A stretch of 64,000 nt of DNA, taken from contig ONJX01000022.1 in assembly GCA_900318255.1 (NCBI GenBank), positions 1 through 64,000 of the forward strand, given 5' to 3'. The position numbers and the translations under genes were made by a program. Below, in pieces: positions 8,484 through 18,122 of the stretch. The stretch comes from an uncultured Prevotellaceae bacterium. Its GTDB lineage: Bacteria > Bacteroidota > Bacteroidia > Bacteroidales > Muribaculaceae. The notes under the pieces were generated by a model. The model had not been told where the DNA came from. It saw only the letters and a program-made list of their open reading frames with translations, and did not search any database. Within the stretch, counting starts at the first letter, position 1, and each line of letters begins with the position of its first letter.

Positions 8484-10490
8484 TTAATTTCCTACAGGGG
8501 CGGTGGGATTGAAGTAGTAGTTGTCGTTGTTTTTGTTGCCTTTTTCTATCTCATGGTCGATGTTCTCATACTCGCTGTGCATGCTCTTGTACTCGGGCAC
8601 AAACTGCTTCATGCTCTTGACCATGTCGTGGATGTTGCCGCTCTGGGCCAGCTCGATAATATTGTCGATGTTGTTGCACACGTCAAGGTAGTCATACTTG
8701 CGCACCTGCGCAATCATGATTTTCTCGTTGTCGGTCTTGATGGTGTTCTCCTTGTCGTTGAGCAGCTCCTCATAGAGCTTCTCGCCAGGCCGCAGACCAA
8801 TCTCCTCAATTTGGATGTCGATGTGCGGACGCAGGCCAGCGAGCGAAATCATGCGCGTGGCCAGGTCGTAGATGCGCACCGGCTGTCCCATGTCGAAGAT
8901 ATAAATCTCCCCGCCATGCCCCATGCAGCCCGCCTCGAGCACCAGCGAGCACGCCTCGGGGATGGTCATGAAGTAGCGAATGATGTCGCGGTGGGTAACC
9001 GTCACGGGGCCGCCGCTCTCGATCTGCTTGCGGAAGAGTGGTATCACCGAGCCGTTGCTGCCCAGCACGTTGCCAAAGCGGGTGGTGATGAACTGCGTGT
9101 TCTTGCCCATCTTCTGGGCATCGAAGAAGAGCGACTGACAGTAGATCTCGGCAAGGCGCTTGGTGCAGCCCATGATGTTGCTGGGGTTCACAGCCTTGTC
9201 GGTAGATACCATGACAAACTTATACACGCCATATTTCAGAGCCAGGTCGGCGACGTTCTTGGTGCCTTCCACATTGGTGAGCACAGCCTCGGTGGGATTG
9301 AGCTCCATCATGGGCACGTGCTTATAGGCCGCAGCGTGGAACACATATTTTGGCTGATACTGCTTGAAGGCCTCTTCCATGCGAGCATGGTTGTGAACAT
9401 CGCCCATGAAGAGCACCACCTGAGCATCGGGGAAGTCTTTCTTCAACTCCAGGCTAAGGTCGTGCATGGGAGTCTCGGCTTGGTCCACGAGCACGATGAG
9501 CCGAGCCTTGTAGCTGGCCACCTGCCGCACTATCTCGCTGCCTATAGAGCCACACGCGCCGGTGATGAGCACCACCGAGTCCTTGATGTGGGAGCGCACC
9601 AGCGTGTTGTTGAGCACAATGGGGTCGCGGCCTAGCAAGTCCTCAATCTGCACCTCCTTAATATAGGTAGAGATGTTGGAGCCCTCACGCTCGTCGTCGA
9701 GCTCAAACTCCTCCACCTTGTTGATGGCAAGCAGAGCTATGTTGTTCTCGATAAAAGCGTCGGCAAAGCCGTTGCGCATGAGCTTGATGGCCGAGGAGTC
9801 AAAGATCAGAGCATGGATGCCGCCACCCACAAAGATGTTGGCCACATCTTCGCTGTGATACTTATATACCTTAAAGCCATTGATTTCATCCTTGTCCTTG
9901 CCAGTCTTAATGCTGAGCAGGCCCACTGGCTCATACTTGCCGCCTATCTCATTCTTGAGGGCATTGGCGAGGATGAGCGAGTCGAGCGAGGTGCCCAGCA
10001 CCAGCACCTTGCGGCGCTTGTTCTCGGTGGCAGTGATGCGGGCATACATATACTTTATTACCAGTCGCTCAATGGTGAGCATGGCAAAGGCAAGCACTCC
10101 CACATAAATCACGCCCCAGTAGCTGAACAGCACGCCATGGGTGAGCGCACTCCACAGCATGTTCACGGCTATCAAAATAATGGTTGACATAAGCACCACG
10201 ATAAACTCTCGATACAAGTCCTCAATCACCGAGAGGCGGATGACGCAGGTGTAACTCTTTGAAAAATATGTTACTAAGCCATAGGCGGCAACTATCAAGA
10301 CCAAGTTGCGCCACACTACCACTGGCGAGGTGCTCACCTGTGGATCAAGGCCCGAGAGGATGAAGATGCCATAGCTGCACGCCACAAGCACCATGTCGAT
10401 GAGAAGAATCATCCATCGTGGGACGGTGTTTGTTTTAAGGTTCTTAAACCATTTAAGTTCAAATATCTGCCTTATTATTGTGTCAATCAT
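8484..10490 (-). CDS. Membrane-bound nucleotide-sugar 4,6-dehydratase (FlaA1/CapD family)
   Basis: This 668-residue inner-membrane enzyme belongs to the PglF/WbpM/CapD group, which makes 4-keto-6-deoxy UDP-sugars for surface glycans. About four membrane helices occupy residues 25-145. A nucleotide-binding (CoA-binding-like) domain comes next, and the catalytic SDR domain starts at LITGACGSIGSEIV (about 315). The active-site stretch STDKAVNPSNIMGCTK shows methionine in place of the usual catalytic tyrosine before the lysine, a known feature of this family. LRPGEKLYEELL is the conserved late motif. It stands alone, convergent with the nuclease. Confidence 0.93.
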   Translation of the reverse strand: MIDTIIRQIFELKWFKNLKTNTVPRWMILLIDMVLVACSYGIFILSGLDPQVSTSPVVVWRNLVLIVAAYGLVTYFSKSYTCVIRLSVIEDLYREFIVVLMSTIILIAVNMLWSALTHGVLFSYWGVIYVGVLAFAMLTIERLVIKYMYARITATENKRRKVLVLGTSLDSLILANALKNEIGGKYEPVGLLSIKTGKDKDEINGFKVYKYHSEDVANIFVGGGIHALIFDSSAIKLMRNGFADAFIENNIALLAINKVEEFELDDEREGSNISTYIKEVQIEDLLGRDPIVLNNTLVRSHIKDSVVLITGACGSIGSEIVRQVASYKARLIVLVDQAETPMHDLSLELKKDFPDAQVVLFMGDVHNHARMEEAFKQYQPKYVFHAAAYKHVPMMELNPTEAVLTNVEGTKNVADLALKYGVYKFVMVSTDKAVNPSNIMGCTKRLAEIYCQSLFFDAQKMGKNTQFITTRFGNVLGSNGSVIPLFRKQIESGGPVTVTHRDIIRYFMTIPEACSLVLEAGCMGHGGEIYIFDMGQPVRIYDLATRMISLAGLRPHIDIQIEEIGLRPGEKLYEELLNDKENTIKTDNEKIMIAQVRKYDYLDVCNNIDNIIELAQSGNIHDMVKSMKQFVPEYKSMHSEYENIDHEIEKGNKNNDNYYFNPTAPVGN

Positions 10491-10529
10491 TATACTTCTC
10501 TACAAAATACATTTCTGCTAAAAATGGCA

Positions 10530-10537
10530 CAAATATA
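10530..10537 (-). promoter_or_regulatory. -7 promoter box for the dehydratase gene
   Basis: Reads TATATTTG on the minus strand, 40 bases before the start codon. Confidence 0.45.
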
Positions 10538-10642
10538 ATATAAATATTTAATAAACTAACAACAATTCCACTTAAAAACACATTTTTTCTTTTGACTACA
10601 ATATTTTACTATTAATAAATACTATATTTCAAGAAAAATAAC

Positions 10643-10650
10643 TATCTTTG
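10643..10650 (+). promoter_or_regulatory. -7 promoter box for the PCMD/calycin gene run
   Basis: TATCTTTG, a full TAnnTTTG match, 42 bases before the ATG at 10692. Confidence 0.55.
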
Positions 10651-10691
10651 CAGCTTGAATTAGGCTTTTTTAAATAAACGACATATTTGAA

Positions 10692-11861
10692 ATGAGATAT
10701 ATCGGGGAAAAAATAGGTGTGGCAGTGGCAGTTGTGATAATTGCAACCACAGCCACCTCGTGCTTTAAGGAAGAACCCCTCAATGCCGAGTGCGACATCG
10801 AGAAGGCGTGGGTGCACGTTGACAATATCGACGACATGTTTTACAATGCCACCGACACGCTCATCAACGTCATCAGCACCGAGAGCAAGATTGTCTTCAC
10901 CATGCGCGACGATGCCGACGTCACAGCCCTCGCTCCACAGTTCACCATCACCGAGGGGGCTACCATCACGCCTGCCAATGGCTCGGTGCACGACTTCAGC
11001 CAGGGACCGGTGACCTACACCGTTACCTCACAAGACGGCAAGTGGAGCCGCCAGTACACCGTGGAGTGCAACCGCATTGTGCGCTACACTACCGAGGAGT
11101 GGAAATTTGACTTCGAGCACTTCGAGCTTGACCCAATGTACCACCAGTTCTATGTGTGGCACAACACCCTGCCCGACGGCACACTGGGCAACGACTGGGC
11201 CAGTGGCAACCTGGGCTTCAGGCTCTCGATGAGTAGCGCCACTGCCAGTCAATTCCCCACAGCAGTGCTTGAGCAGGGCTATGACGGCAACGGGGTGATA
11301 CTCACCACTCGCGACACGGGTGCCCTAGGGTTAAGCTCTGGCAAGCCCATTGCTGCCGGCAACCTGTTCTTGGGCAAGTTCAACGTAGCCATGGCCTTGA
11401 TAAACAATGCGATGAAAGCTACCGAGTTTGGAATACCATTTGACCAAAAGCCGGTGCGACTTTCGGGGTACTATCAATACTCACCAGGGGCCAAGTTTGT
11501 TGACAAGACTTTCACCGAGGTTCCCAACCGCATTGATGCCGGCGACATCTACTCCGTGCTCTTCATCAACCACGACAATAGCGGCAAGCCCTTAGTGCTC
11601 TATGGCGACAACGTACTCTCGAGCGACCAAATAGTGGCTGTGGCACGTGTCAAGGACATCAAGGAGACCAATGGGCAGTGGATACACTTCGACATCCCGT
11701 TTGAGTACAAGAAAGATATTGACCTTGACCTGCTTGCCAATCGTGGCTACAGCCTCACTATCGTGTTCTCCTCTAGCATTGAGGGTGCCACCTTTGAGGG
11801 AGCCGTGGGCAGCACTCTCAAGGTCGATAAAGTGCGCCTCACCTGCGAGACTAAAGAGTAA
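10692..11861 (+). CDS. PCMD-domain lipoprotein
   Basis: This 389-residue protein has a lipoprotein signal ending ATTATSC, with the lipidated cysteine at about residue 24. An Ig-like region comes first (about 45-130: INVISTESKIVFTMRDDADV, then a TITPANGSVHDFS stretch). A C-terminal beta-sandwich of the PCMD (putative carbohydrate metabolism) type follows, with the conserved pattern LSGYYQYSPG and a KVDKVRL end. Such proteins are surface-exposed in Bacteroidota and thought to bind carbohydrate, but no enzyme activity is known. It leads a run of four secreted or outer-membrane genes, with 30 bases to the next. Confidence 0.75.
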   Translation: MRYIGEKIGVAVAVVIIATTATSCFKEEPLNAECDIEKAWVHVDNIDDMFYNATDTLINVISTESKIVFTMRDDADVTALAPQFTITEGATITPANGSVHDFSQGPVTYTVTSQDGKWSRQYTVECNRIVRYTTEEWKFDFEHFELDPMYHQFYVWHNTLPDGTLGNDWASGNLGFRLSMSSATASQFPTAVLEQGYDGNGVILTTRDTGALGLSSGKPIAAGNLFLGKFNVAMALINNAMKATEFGIPFDQKPVRLSGYYQYSPGAKFVDKTFTEVPNRIDAGDIYSVLFINHDNSGKPLVLYGDNVLSSDQIVAVARVKDIKETNGQWIHFDIPFEYKKDIDLDLLANRGYSLTIVFSSSIEGATFEGAVGSTLKVDKVRLTCETKE

Positions 11862-11891
11862 TCAAGACCTCAGTATAATCACGCTTAAAAC

Positions 11892-12683
11892 ATGAAACGA
11901 TATATTCTATCATTATTGGCAATCACAGTTGTTGCACTTGCCGCGTGGAGCGATGAGCCAAAGTCAAGCTACGACGACCTCAAGAACCTCAAGAAGTTCT
12001 ATCACAACCTGGAGGGCTACGGACGTCTGGGCTACAGCATTGGTGGTACTGCCCCCATGGGCATGCCTGCCGAGATTCGCAAGCTCAACAAGTTCATCTT
12101 GCAGCCAAACGTGTCGTTTGGCGTTGACGGCATCAAGCCCGTGGGCGAGGACTGGGGCATACTGGTGGGCATCCACTTCGAGAACAAAGCCATGCACATC
12201 GATGCCACCGTCAAGAACTACCACATGGAGATTACTAAAGACGGCCAGTCGCTCGAGGGCGTGTTCACCGGCCGCAACGACAGCCGTGCAGTGCAGTGGA
12301 CGTTCACCGTTCCGGTGCAAGCCGTCTATAAGATTAACGACAAGTGGAAACTAAAGTTTGGTCCCTATTTCTCCTACCTCACCAGCTGTAACTTCGACGG
12401 CTTTGCCTACGACGGCCACCTGCGCGTTGACGACCCCACAGGTCCAAAAATTTTATTAGGCACCACCGAGGACGACCGTGGCAACTACGACTTCAAGAAC
12501 GAGATACGCAAGTGCCAGTGGGGACTGGGAGTGGGCGTCGATTACTTCTTTACGCGCCGCTTTGGCATCTATGCCGACCTCAACTGGGGCTTGAGCGGTT
12601 TCTTCAAAAGCTCGTTCAAGACCCTCGACCAGACGCTCTATCCCATCTACGGGACCATAGGTATTGCTTACAAGATTAAGTGA
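11892..12683 (+). CDS. Outer-membrane beta-barrel protein (PorT-like)
   Basis: This 263-residue protein has a short N-terminal signal sequence (MKRYILSLLAITVVALAAWS). Alternating aromatic and polar strands end in IYGTIGIAYKIK, the pattern of the outer_membrane beta-barrel (PF13568-like) family. Repeated GVGVDYFFTRRFGIYADLNWG strands support a small barrel. It sits 30 bases after the PCMD lipoprotein, so the two may form a surface unit. The family has no single function, and a role in anchoring or export of its neighbours is only a guess. Confidence 0.75.
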   Translation: MKRYILSLLAITVVALAAWSDEPKSSYDDLKNLKKFYHNLEGYGRLGYSIGGTAPMGMPAEIRKLNKFILQPNVSFGVDGIKPVGEDWGILVGIHFENKAMHIDATVKNYHMEITKDGQSLEGVFTGRNDSRAVQWTFTVPVQAVYKINDKWKLKFGPYFSYLTSCNFDGFAYDGHLRVDDPTGPKILLGTTEDDRGNYDFKNEIRKCQWGLGVGVDYFFTRRFGIYADLNWGLSGFFKSSFKTLDQTLYPIYGTIGIAYKIK

Positions 12684-12748
12684 TGCTCTGGTAACTCACT
12701 TTTTTATTGAAATAATCATTAATGGAAAAAATTTAATATTTAGAAATT

Positions 12749-13309
12749 ATGAAGAAGCTTTTTACACTTTTTGCTGCTGCCGCAATGAGCCTGGCAGCTA
12801 TGGCCACCGACTACAATGGCAAGATTACTGTAACTATCAACAATGTGCCTACTACTCAAGATGCCACCATCGCCATCAACCAGAATGAGGATGGCACCTA
12901 TGTGCTCAACATCAAGAACTTTCGCCTGACCTCCAACGGAACCACCATCGACGTGGGCAACATCGTGCTCGACAACATGAAGGGTTACACCATCAATGGC
13001 GTTACCACCGTGGTTGCCGACCAGGTAATCAACATTCAAAACGGTGACGACCCCAGCGTGCCCATGTGGTATGGCCCATACCTGGGTGATGTGCCCATCG
13101 TCATGGCCGCACAGTTCGACGGCACCGATGCTAAGGCCGATATCGACATCGACATGATGACATCACTTGAGCAGTTCATCAACGTGAAGTTCAACACCCG
13201 CGACGAGAGCCAGGGTAGCGGCGTCTATGGCGACGTTAACGGCGATGGCGTGGTTACTGCTGCCGATGTTACCGAGGTTTACACCATCATCCTAGGCGGC
13301 GGTAATTAA
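12749..13309 (+). CDS. Secreted calycin-like protein with dockerin-like tail
   Basis: This 186-residue secreted protein has a signal peptide (about 1-19, ending AAMA). A calycin-like beta-barrel domain follows (about 20-150, DYNGKITVTINNV start). A single dockerin-like calcium-binding repeat closes it (GDVNGDGVVTAADVTEVYTI, then ILGGGN). The same tail ends the leucine-rich-repeat proteins at 41-50 kb, so it is probably a sorting or attachment tag in this organism, although no cohesin partner is seen in the window. It shares its opening fold (TDYxGxxxV) with the next gene, its probable partner or paralogue. Confidence 0.75.
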   Translation: MKKLFTLFAAAAMSLAAMATDYNGKITVTINNVPTTQDATIAINQNEDGTYVLNIKNFRLTSNGTTIDVGNIVLDNMKGYTINGVTTVVADQVINIQNGDDPSVPMWYGPYLGDVPIVMAAQFDGTDAKADIDIDMMTSLEQFINVKFNTRDESQGSGVYGDVNGDGVVTAADVTEVYTIILGGGN

Positions 13310-13429
13310 TCGCACATTGCACAGAGTTAGCAAGTGTGGTAAGTGAATAATTTAGTGTCTTAGAACATGGATTTGCACTTGCCACACTTTCAATAATTTT
13401 TAAATAGGTAATATTAACAAATAGACGAG

Positions 13430-15463
13430 ATGAAAAAACTATTCACTACTATGCTCGCTGCCGTGACGGCACTGGCAGCATTGGCATCAACCGACTATCC
13501 CGGCACCGTCCATGTGGACGGCTTTAACTTGCCGGCAGCAGTAACCGTGAGCCAGAGTGGCGACAACTACACTGTCACATTTGGCAGCTTCAGCCAGCTG
13601 GGCACTGTTGAGATTACCGCTCCAGGCACAACCAGCAATGGCGTGACCACTATCGTCACAAGCCAGCAGATAGAGGGCGGCTTGGCAAATGCCGTAATCG
13701 CCTTCAACCAATATGCCCTGGGAGCCCGCATCGACATCTTGACCCCGCAAGGCACCACCAATACCGTGACCTTCACCCAAGACGGCGAGACCACCGGCTA
13801 CCAAATCAAGAACAGCGGCTTCGAGAACTTCAAGGGCAATGGCGAGCCTTTTGCTTGGCACGGCTTCGCGAGCGCCACTGGCATTTGGGCAGGTTTAGCC
13901 CCAGGTTCTCTGAACAAAAGCACCGACAGCCACTCAGGCACCTACAGCGCAATGATGACTTCGGGAAATGCGTTTGGTAAAGTAGGTAACGGCACTATGA
14001 CTACTGGCCGCCTTAATGCTGGTAGCACTTCTCCCAGCAGCACCTCCAACTGCAGCAAGATGGACATTAGCGACTCCAGCACCGACGATAATGGTGACCC
14101 CTACTACACCATCATGAACGGCCGCCCCGATGCCATCAAGTTCTGGACTAAGTTCACTCCTAAAAACAGCAACTACCGCGCTTCGATGAGCGCAATCATC
14201 ACCAACGGCACTGCCTATCAAGACCCCGAGAACACGACTTATAACAACAAACTCGCTACTGCCAAGGATCTTGAGAACATCGCCATGAGTGCTGGCTGGG
14301 TAGAGCACACTGTGGACTTTAATTATATCAACACGGGTCTCACCGGACGCGCTTTGCTGGTGACATTCTCAACAAGCAGCACTGCTGGTGGCGGCGCTAG
14401 TGGCGACGTTCTCTGTGTTGACGACATCGCGCTGGTCTATAACGCAGCCATCACCGGCATCACCGTTAAGGGCGAGGCGCTCGAGGGCTTCTCGCAGGAT
14501 GTGAATGAGTATAACTTCGAGCTTGCCGAGGGCGAGACATTCACCGATACCGACATCGAGGCCACCTACATCAGCCCTCATGCCTACCTCGTGAAGAAAG
14601 CCTTCGAGACCGAGGACGGAAGCTACAAGCTCATCGTAGCTGTGGTGAGCAACGACTTCAACACCGTGAAGATGTACACCATCAACTACAACAAGCCCGC
14701 CGTGGTGGGCACTCCTCTTGCCGAGATTCTTGCCACAGGTGTTGACGAGCAAATTTACACCGTGGCCGATGCACTGGCTATTGCCCCCGACTTTGAGACT
14801 CCTCATGGTGAGAACCTGAAGCTGGTGGGTGCTACCGACGGCAACGGCAACTATGTGGCTCTGATTGTGCCTAGCGATTTCAGCGCCACCAGCATCGCTG
14901 CCAATGGTCTGACCGGTGCCTATGCCATGAGCAACGGCAACCACGTCATCATGGCTACCGGCAATATCACCGCTGGCGACGACGCTGTGGCCTATGACAT
15001 AGCAACCGTTGACATGAGCCGCATCGCCGAGCAAGGCTTCCCCGTGCTGCCCGTGCAGGTAATCAACCTGCAAGGCTATGGAGACGCCGACGGCAAGCTG
15101 CGCAGCTACCGCAACGCTCCACAGGGCACCAGCATCGTGCTCAACAACAAGAGTGGCATCACCATCCAGCCTGGCAACCTCTACAAGATGTATGGCATGA
15201 TGACCCTCAACGAGGCTTGGGAGACCGCCCCGCAAGGCATTATGCCCAAGATTGCTCAGGACGACCCACGCTGGTTTGACAACTACACCTTTGTAGCCAC
15301 AAGTGGCGATGAGACCATCATCACTGGCATCGACAGCATCACCGCCGCCGGCCGCCAGGTAGAGGGCATCTACAACGCCCAGGGTCAGCGCGTGAACGCC
15401 GATGCCACCGGCATCCTCATCATCCGCTACACCGACGGCACCGCCACCAAACTCGTCCGCTAA
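13430..15463 (+). CDS. Secreted calycin-like + PCMD-domain protein with sorting tail
   Basis: This 677-residue protein has a signal peptide (1-20) and a calycin-like domain (about 21-125, TDYPGTVHVDGF). A PCMD-type carbohydrate-associated beta-sandwich follows (about 130-345, GYQIKNSGFENFKGNGEPF ... VDDIALVYN), then an Ig-like repeat (about 347-425). A further domain precedes the sorting-type tail QVEGIYNAQGQRVNADATG ... IRYTDGTATKLVR. It thus combines, in one chain, the domains seen separately in the genes at 10692 and 12749. This suggests that the run forms one surface glycan-related system. Function is not known experimentally as far as I can tell. Confidence 0.78.
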   Translation: MKKLFTTMLAAVTALAALASTDYPGTVHVDGFNLPAAVTVSQSGDNYTVTFGSFSQLGTVEITAPGTTSNGVTTIVTSQQIEGGLANAVIAFNQYALGARIDILTPQGTTNTVTFTQDGETTGYQIKNSGFENFKGNGEPFAWHGFASATGIWAGLAPGSLNKSTDSHSGTYSAMMTSGNAFGKVGNGTMTTGRLNAGSTSPSSTSNCSKMDISDSSTDDNGDPYYTIMNGRPDAIKFWTKFTPKNSNYRASMSAIITNGTAYQDPENTTYNNKLATAKDLENIAMSAGWVEHTVDFNYINTGLTGRALLVTFSTSSTAGGGASGDVLCVDDIALVYNAAITGITVKGEALEGFSQDVNEYNFELAEGETFTDTDIEATYISPHAYLVKKAFETEDGSYKLIVAVVSNDFNTVKMYTINYNKPAVVGTPLAEILATGVDEQIYTVADALAIAPDFETPHGENLKLVGATDGNGNYVALIVPSDFSATSIAANGLTGAYAMSNGNHVIMATGNITAGDDAVAYDIATVDMSRIAEQGFPVLPVQVINLQGYGDADGKLRSYRNAPQGTSIVLNNKSGITIQPGNLYKMYGMMTLNEAWETAPQGIMPKIAQDDPRWFDNYTFVATSGDETIITGIDSITAAGRQVEGIYNAQGQRVNADATGILIIRYTDGTATKLVR

Positions 15464-15498
15464 CCACGAATTAACACGAATTTTCACTAAATTATACT

Positions 15499-15537
15499 CA
15501 ACCATCCCTAGGTTTTTCTCGGGATGGTTGTTTTTTT
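15499..15537 (+). terminator. Rho-independent terminator
   Basis: A 10-bp stem (CAACCATCCC at 15499-15508 with GGGATGGTTG at 15521-15530) is followed by seven T. It ends the PCMD/calycin run. Confidence 0.85.
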
Positions 15538-15550
15538 GAAATAAACTCAT

Positions 15551-15558
15551 TATTTTTG
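15551..15558 (+). promoter_or_regulatory. -7 promoter box
   Basis: TATTTTTG, a full match, 37 bases before the dehydrogenase ATG at 15595. Confidence 0.55.
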
Positions 15559-15594
15559 CATCATAATTACTAATTTATTAATCAAAAACTAATC

Positions 15595-16569
15595 ATGAAA
15601 ATTGTAGTCCTTGACGGATATGTAGGAAACCCTGGCGACTTGTCGTGGGAACCACTAGAGAGACTTGGCGATGTGACTGTATATCCACGCAGTAAGCCCG
15701 AGGAGATAATAGAACGTGCCATGCCCGCCGATGTGCTGCTGACTAACAAGGTGGTCTTTGACCGCAAGCTCATTGAGGCCTTGCCTAACCTGAAATGCAT
15801 AGGCGTGATAGCAACTGGCTTCAACATCGTGGATGTGGAAGCCGCCAACGAGCATGGCATTTTTGTCACCAACGTGCCTGCCTACAGCACAGCCTCGGTG
15901 GCGCAAGTGGCGATAGCTCACCTGCTCAACATGACTACACATGCCGAGCACTACACCCGTGAGGCACGAGCCGGAGTGTGGAGCCGCAGCATAGATTACA
16001 CCTATTGCAGCGCTCCATTCATTGAACTTGATGGAAAGACCATGGGAATAGTGGGGCTAGGCAACATAGGTGGCACAGTGGCACGCATCACCGCTGCTAT
16101 GGGCATGAATGTGCTTGCCTTCACCAGCAAGCCACAAGAGGCGTTGCCGCACTATGTTACTCGCGTGGAAACTCTCGATGACCTGTTCGCTCGGTGCGAC
16201 GTGGTGAGCCTGCATTGCCCGCTCACCGACAAGACGCGTGGCATCGTTAATGCCCGCCGCTTGGCATTGATGAAACCCACTGGCATGATAATCAACACCA
16301 GCCGCGGGCCGCTCATCGTAGAAGATGACCTTGCCGAGGCACTGAAGAACGGGGTGATAGCCGCTGCCGCTGTCGATGTGCTGTGCCAGGAACCTCCTGC
16401 CCCCGACAACCCACTGCTCGCCCTCGACAACTGCTACTTCACTCCACACATTGGCTGGACCAGTGCCGAGGCACGCCAGCGCCTGATGGACGTGGTGGTC
16501 AACAACGTGCGCACCTTCATGGAAGGCCATCCCACCAACGTCGTCAACAACCCCAATACGAAAAAATAG
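15595..16569 (+). CDS. D-2-hydroxyacid dehydrogenase (glycerate dehydrogenase-like)
   Basis: This 324-residue NAD-dependent enzyme interconverts 2-hydroxy and 2-keto acids. The Rossmann motif GLGNIGG lies at about 154-160. The catalytic arginine is in NTSRGPL (about 240), the glutamate in DVLCQEPP (about 268) and the histidine in PHIGWTS (about 287). The sequence resembles the HprA/glycerate-hydroxypyruvate branch, but substrate cannot be fixed by reading. It has its own promoter box and is followed after 28 bases by a GxxExxY gene. Confidence 0.92.
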   Translation: MKIVVLDGYVGNPGDLSWEPLERLGDVTVYPRSKPEEIIERAMPADVLLTNKVVFDRKLIEALPNLKCIGVIATGFNIVDVEAANEHGIFVTNVPAYSTASVAQVAIAHLLNMTTHAEHYTREARAGVWSRSIDYTYCSAPFIELDGKTMGIVGLGNIGGTVARITAAMGMNVLAFTSKPQEALPHYVTRVETLDDLFARCDVVSLHCPLTDKTRGIVNARRLALMKPTGMIINTSRGPLIVEDDLAEALKNGVIAAAAVDVLCQEPPAPDNPLLALDNCYFTPHIGWTSAEARQRLMDVVVNNVRTFMEGHPTNVVNNPNTKK

Positions 16570-16597
16570 CCTATCGGTTCACATTTATTCACTATAT

Positions 16598-16972
16598 ATG
16601 GCTGATTTGATTTACAAAGATGAGTGTTACAAGATATCAGGTGCTGTGATGGCCGTTCATTCCTGGCTGGGAACAGGCTATCTTGAAGAAGTGTATCAAG
16701 AAGCACTTGAGATTGAGTTCAAAAAGCGTGGCATTCCTTATGAAAGAGAGAAGCAGTTATTCATTAATTATAGGGGAACTCAACTCAAGAAGTTCTATAA
16801 GGCCGATTTTGTTTGTTACGGGAAAATAATTATTGAACTAAAAGCTGTTAGTAGCATCTTGCAAGAGCACGAAGCACAAATACTTAACTACCTAAAAGTA
16901 ACAGGCTTAAAATTGGGTATCATCTATAATTTCAAAGAACAATCAATAGTTCCCCATCGGTATATACTATAA
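16598..16972 (+). CDS. GxxExxY family protein
   Basis: This 124-residue protein contains the family signature as GTGYLEEVYQEAL (about 25-37). Later it has ADFVCYGKIIIELKAVS (about 68-84), which matches the D...ExK core of PD-(D/E)XK nuclease folds. The family is widespread and its biological role is unsettled. A nuclease-like fold is inferred from that motif only. Its codon use is AT-richer than its neighbours, which hints at later acquisition. A terminator follows directly. Confidence 0.85.
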   Translation: MADLIYKDECYKISGAVMAVHSWLGTGYLEEVYQEALEIEFKKRGIPYEREKQLFINYRGTQLKKFYKADFVCYGKIIIELKAVSSILQEHEAQILNYLKVTGLKLGIIYNFKEQSIVPHRYIL

Positions 16973-16976
16973 AAAC

Positions 16977-17008
16977 AAAGGACGTAACAAAACGTCCTTT
17001 TTATTTTA
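16977..17008 (+). terminator. Rho-independent terminator
   Basis: The stem AAAGGACGT (16977-16985) pairs with ACGTCCTTT (16992-17000) around a six-base loop and is followed by a T-rich run. Confidence 0.8.
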
Positions 17009-17120
17009 GTGCCAAATTCGCCCGCAGCCTTAGTGGCAATTTGAGATAAATAGAGGTTGGTTTCGTGAAAATCAACTGATTTGTGAAAATTCGAGGAAAT
17101 TAGTGGTTTAAGAAAAAGGA

Positions 17121-17876
17121 TTAGTGCGTAGTTTTTCGGGTGAAGCGGTTCTTGTTGAAGATGCTGTCCCAGCGGAGTTTTATCACTCCCACTAGCGCCT
17201 CGCTGAAGATGCCGCCGCTCATCTTGCTCGTGCCCAGCACGCGGTTGATGAACACTATGGGCACCTCCTTGATGCGGAAACCCATCTTGTAGGCGGTGAA
17301 CTTCATCTCTATCTGGAAGGCATAACCCTTAAACTCCACCGCGTCGAGGTTGATGGCCTTGAGCACCTCAGCACGGTAGCACACGAAGCCCGCTGTGGTG
17401 TCGCGCACCTTCATGCCGGTGACCAGGCGCACGTAGGCCGACGCATAATAGCTCATGAGCACCCTGCCCATGGGCCAGTTCACCACATTCACACCACTGA
17501 TGTAGCGTGAGCCCACACTCAAGTCGGCACCCTCCACGGCGCAGGCACGCTGCAGCGGTATCAGGTCTTCGGGGCGGTGCGAGAAGTCGGCATCCATCTC
17601 AATGATATAGCTATACCCCTTCTCGAGTGCCCATTTAAAGCCAGCGATATAGGCAGTGCCCAGGCCCAGCTTTCCCGAGCGCTTGACGATGTTGATGCGG
17701 TCGGGGATTTCCTCGATAAGGCGATCCACTATCTGTGCGGTGCCGTCGGGGCTGTTGTCGTCAATGACGAGAATGTCGAAGCTATGCTGCTCCTCAAGAG
17801 CCAGCACGGCCTTGATGATTGCCTCTATGTTCTCCCTCTCATTATAGGTGGGAATAATAACTACACTATCGCTCAT
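17121..17876 (-). CDS. Polyprenol-phosphate glycosyltransferase (DPM1-like, GT2)
   Basis: This 251-residue GT2 enzyme most resembles dolichol/polyprenol-phosphate mannosyltransferases, which move a hexose from a nucleotide sugar to a lipid carrier. It shows IPTYNERENIEAII (about 8-21), the nucleotide site DDNSPDGT (about 40) and the metal motif MDADFSHRPED (about 95). The late conserved stretch KEVPIVFINRVLGTSKM is also present. There are no C-terminal membrane helices, so it is probably peripheral at the inner membrane. A TAATTTTG box lies 53 bases upstream. Confidence 0.9.
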   Translation of the reverse strand: MSDSVVIIPTYNERENIEAIIKAVLALEEQHSFDILVIDDNSPDGTAQIVDRLIEEIPDRINIVKRSGKLGLGTAYIAGFKWALEKGYSYIIEMDADFSHRPEDLIPLQRACAVEGADLSVGSRYISGVNVVNWPMGRVLMSYYASAYVRLVTGMKVRDTTAGFVCYRAEVLKAINLDAVEFKGYAFQIEMKFTAYKMGFRIKEVPIVFINRVLGTSKMSGGIFSEALVGVIKLRWDSIFNKNRFTRKTTH

Positions 17877-17928
17877 TTTGCAAGCTCTTTTAATAAATAT
17901 TCGGTTGCGGTGTTACATGTTTAAACTA

Positions 17929-17936
17929 CAAAATTA
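17929..17936 (-). promoter_or_regulatory. -7 promoter box for the GT2 gene
   Basis: Reads TAATTTTG on the minus strand, a full match to the Bacteroidota box. Confidence 0.45.
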
Positions 17937-18122
17937 ATAATAAAATCACAACTAAAACACTTTTGAGCTTTTTTTTGCCGCATTTTTTGTCGAAAAACGC
18001 AAAACAAAGAAAAACCACACCTTATTATTGCCTATTTCGCAAAAAAGCAGTAATTTAGCCGATTATTTTGTGTTTTATGCGCGAGACTCATCGGCATGAA
18101 CAAACTAACGAATTGACACACA

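Noticed and set aside
8553..9635. 360-codon plus-strand frame inside the dehydratase gene
   Set aside because: Antisense shadow rich in Val, Leu and His. The minus strand has clear SDR motifs.
14369..15550. 393-codon minus-strand frame opposite the calycin-PCMD gene
   Set aside because: Low-complexity Val/Gly/His composition and no homology I recognise. The plus-strand gene has a signal peptide and domains.
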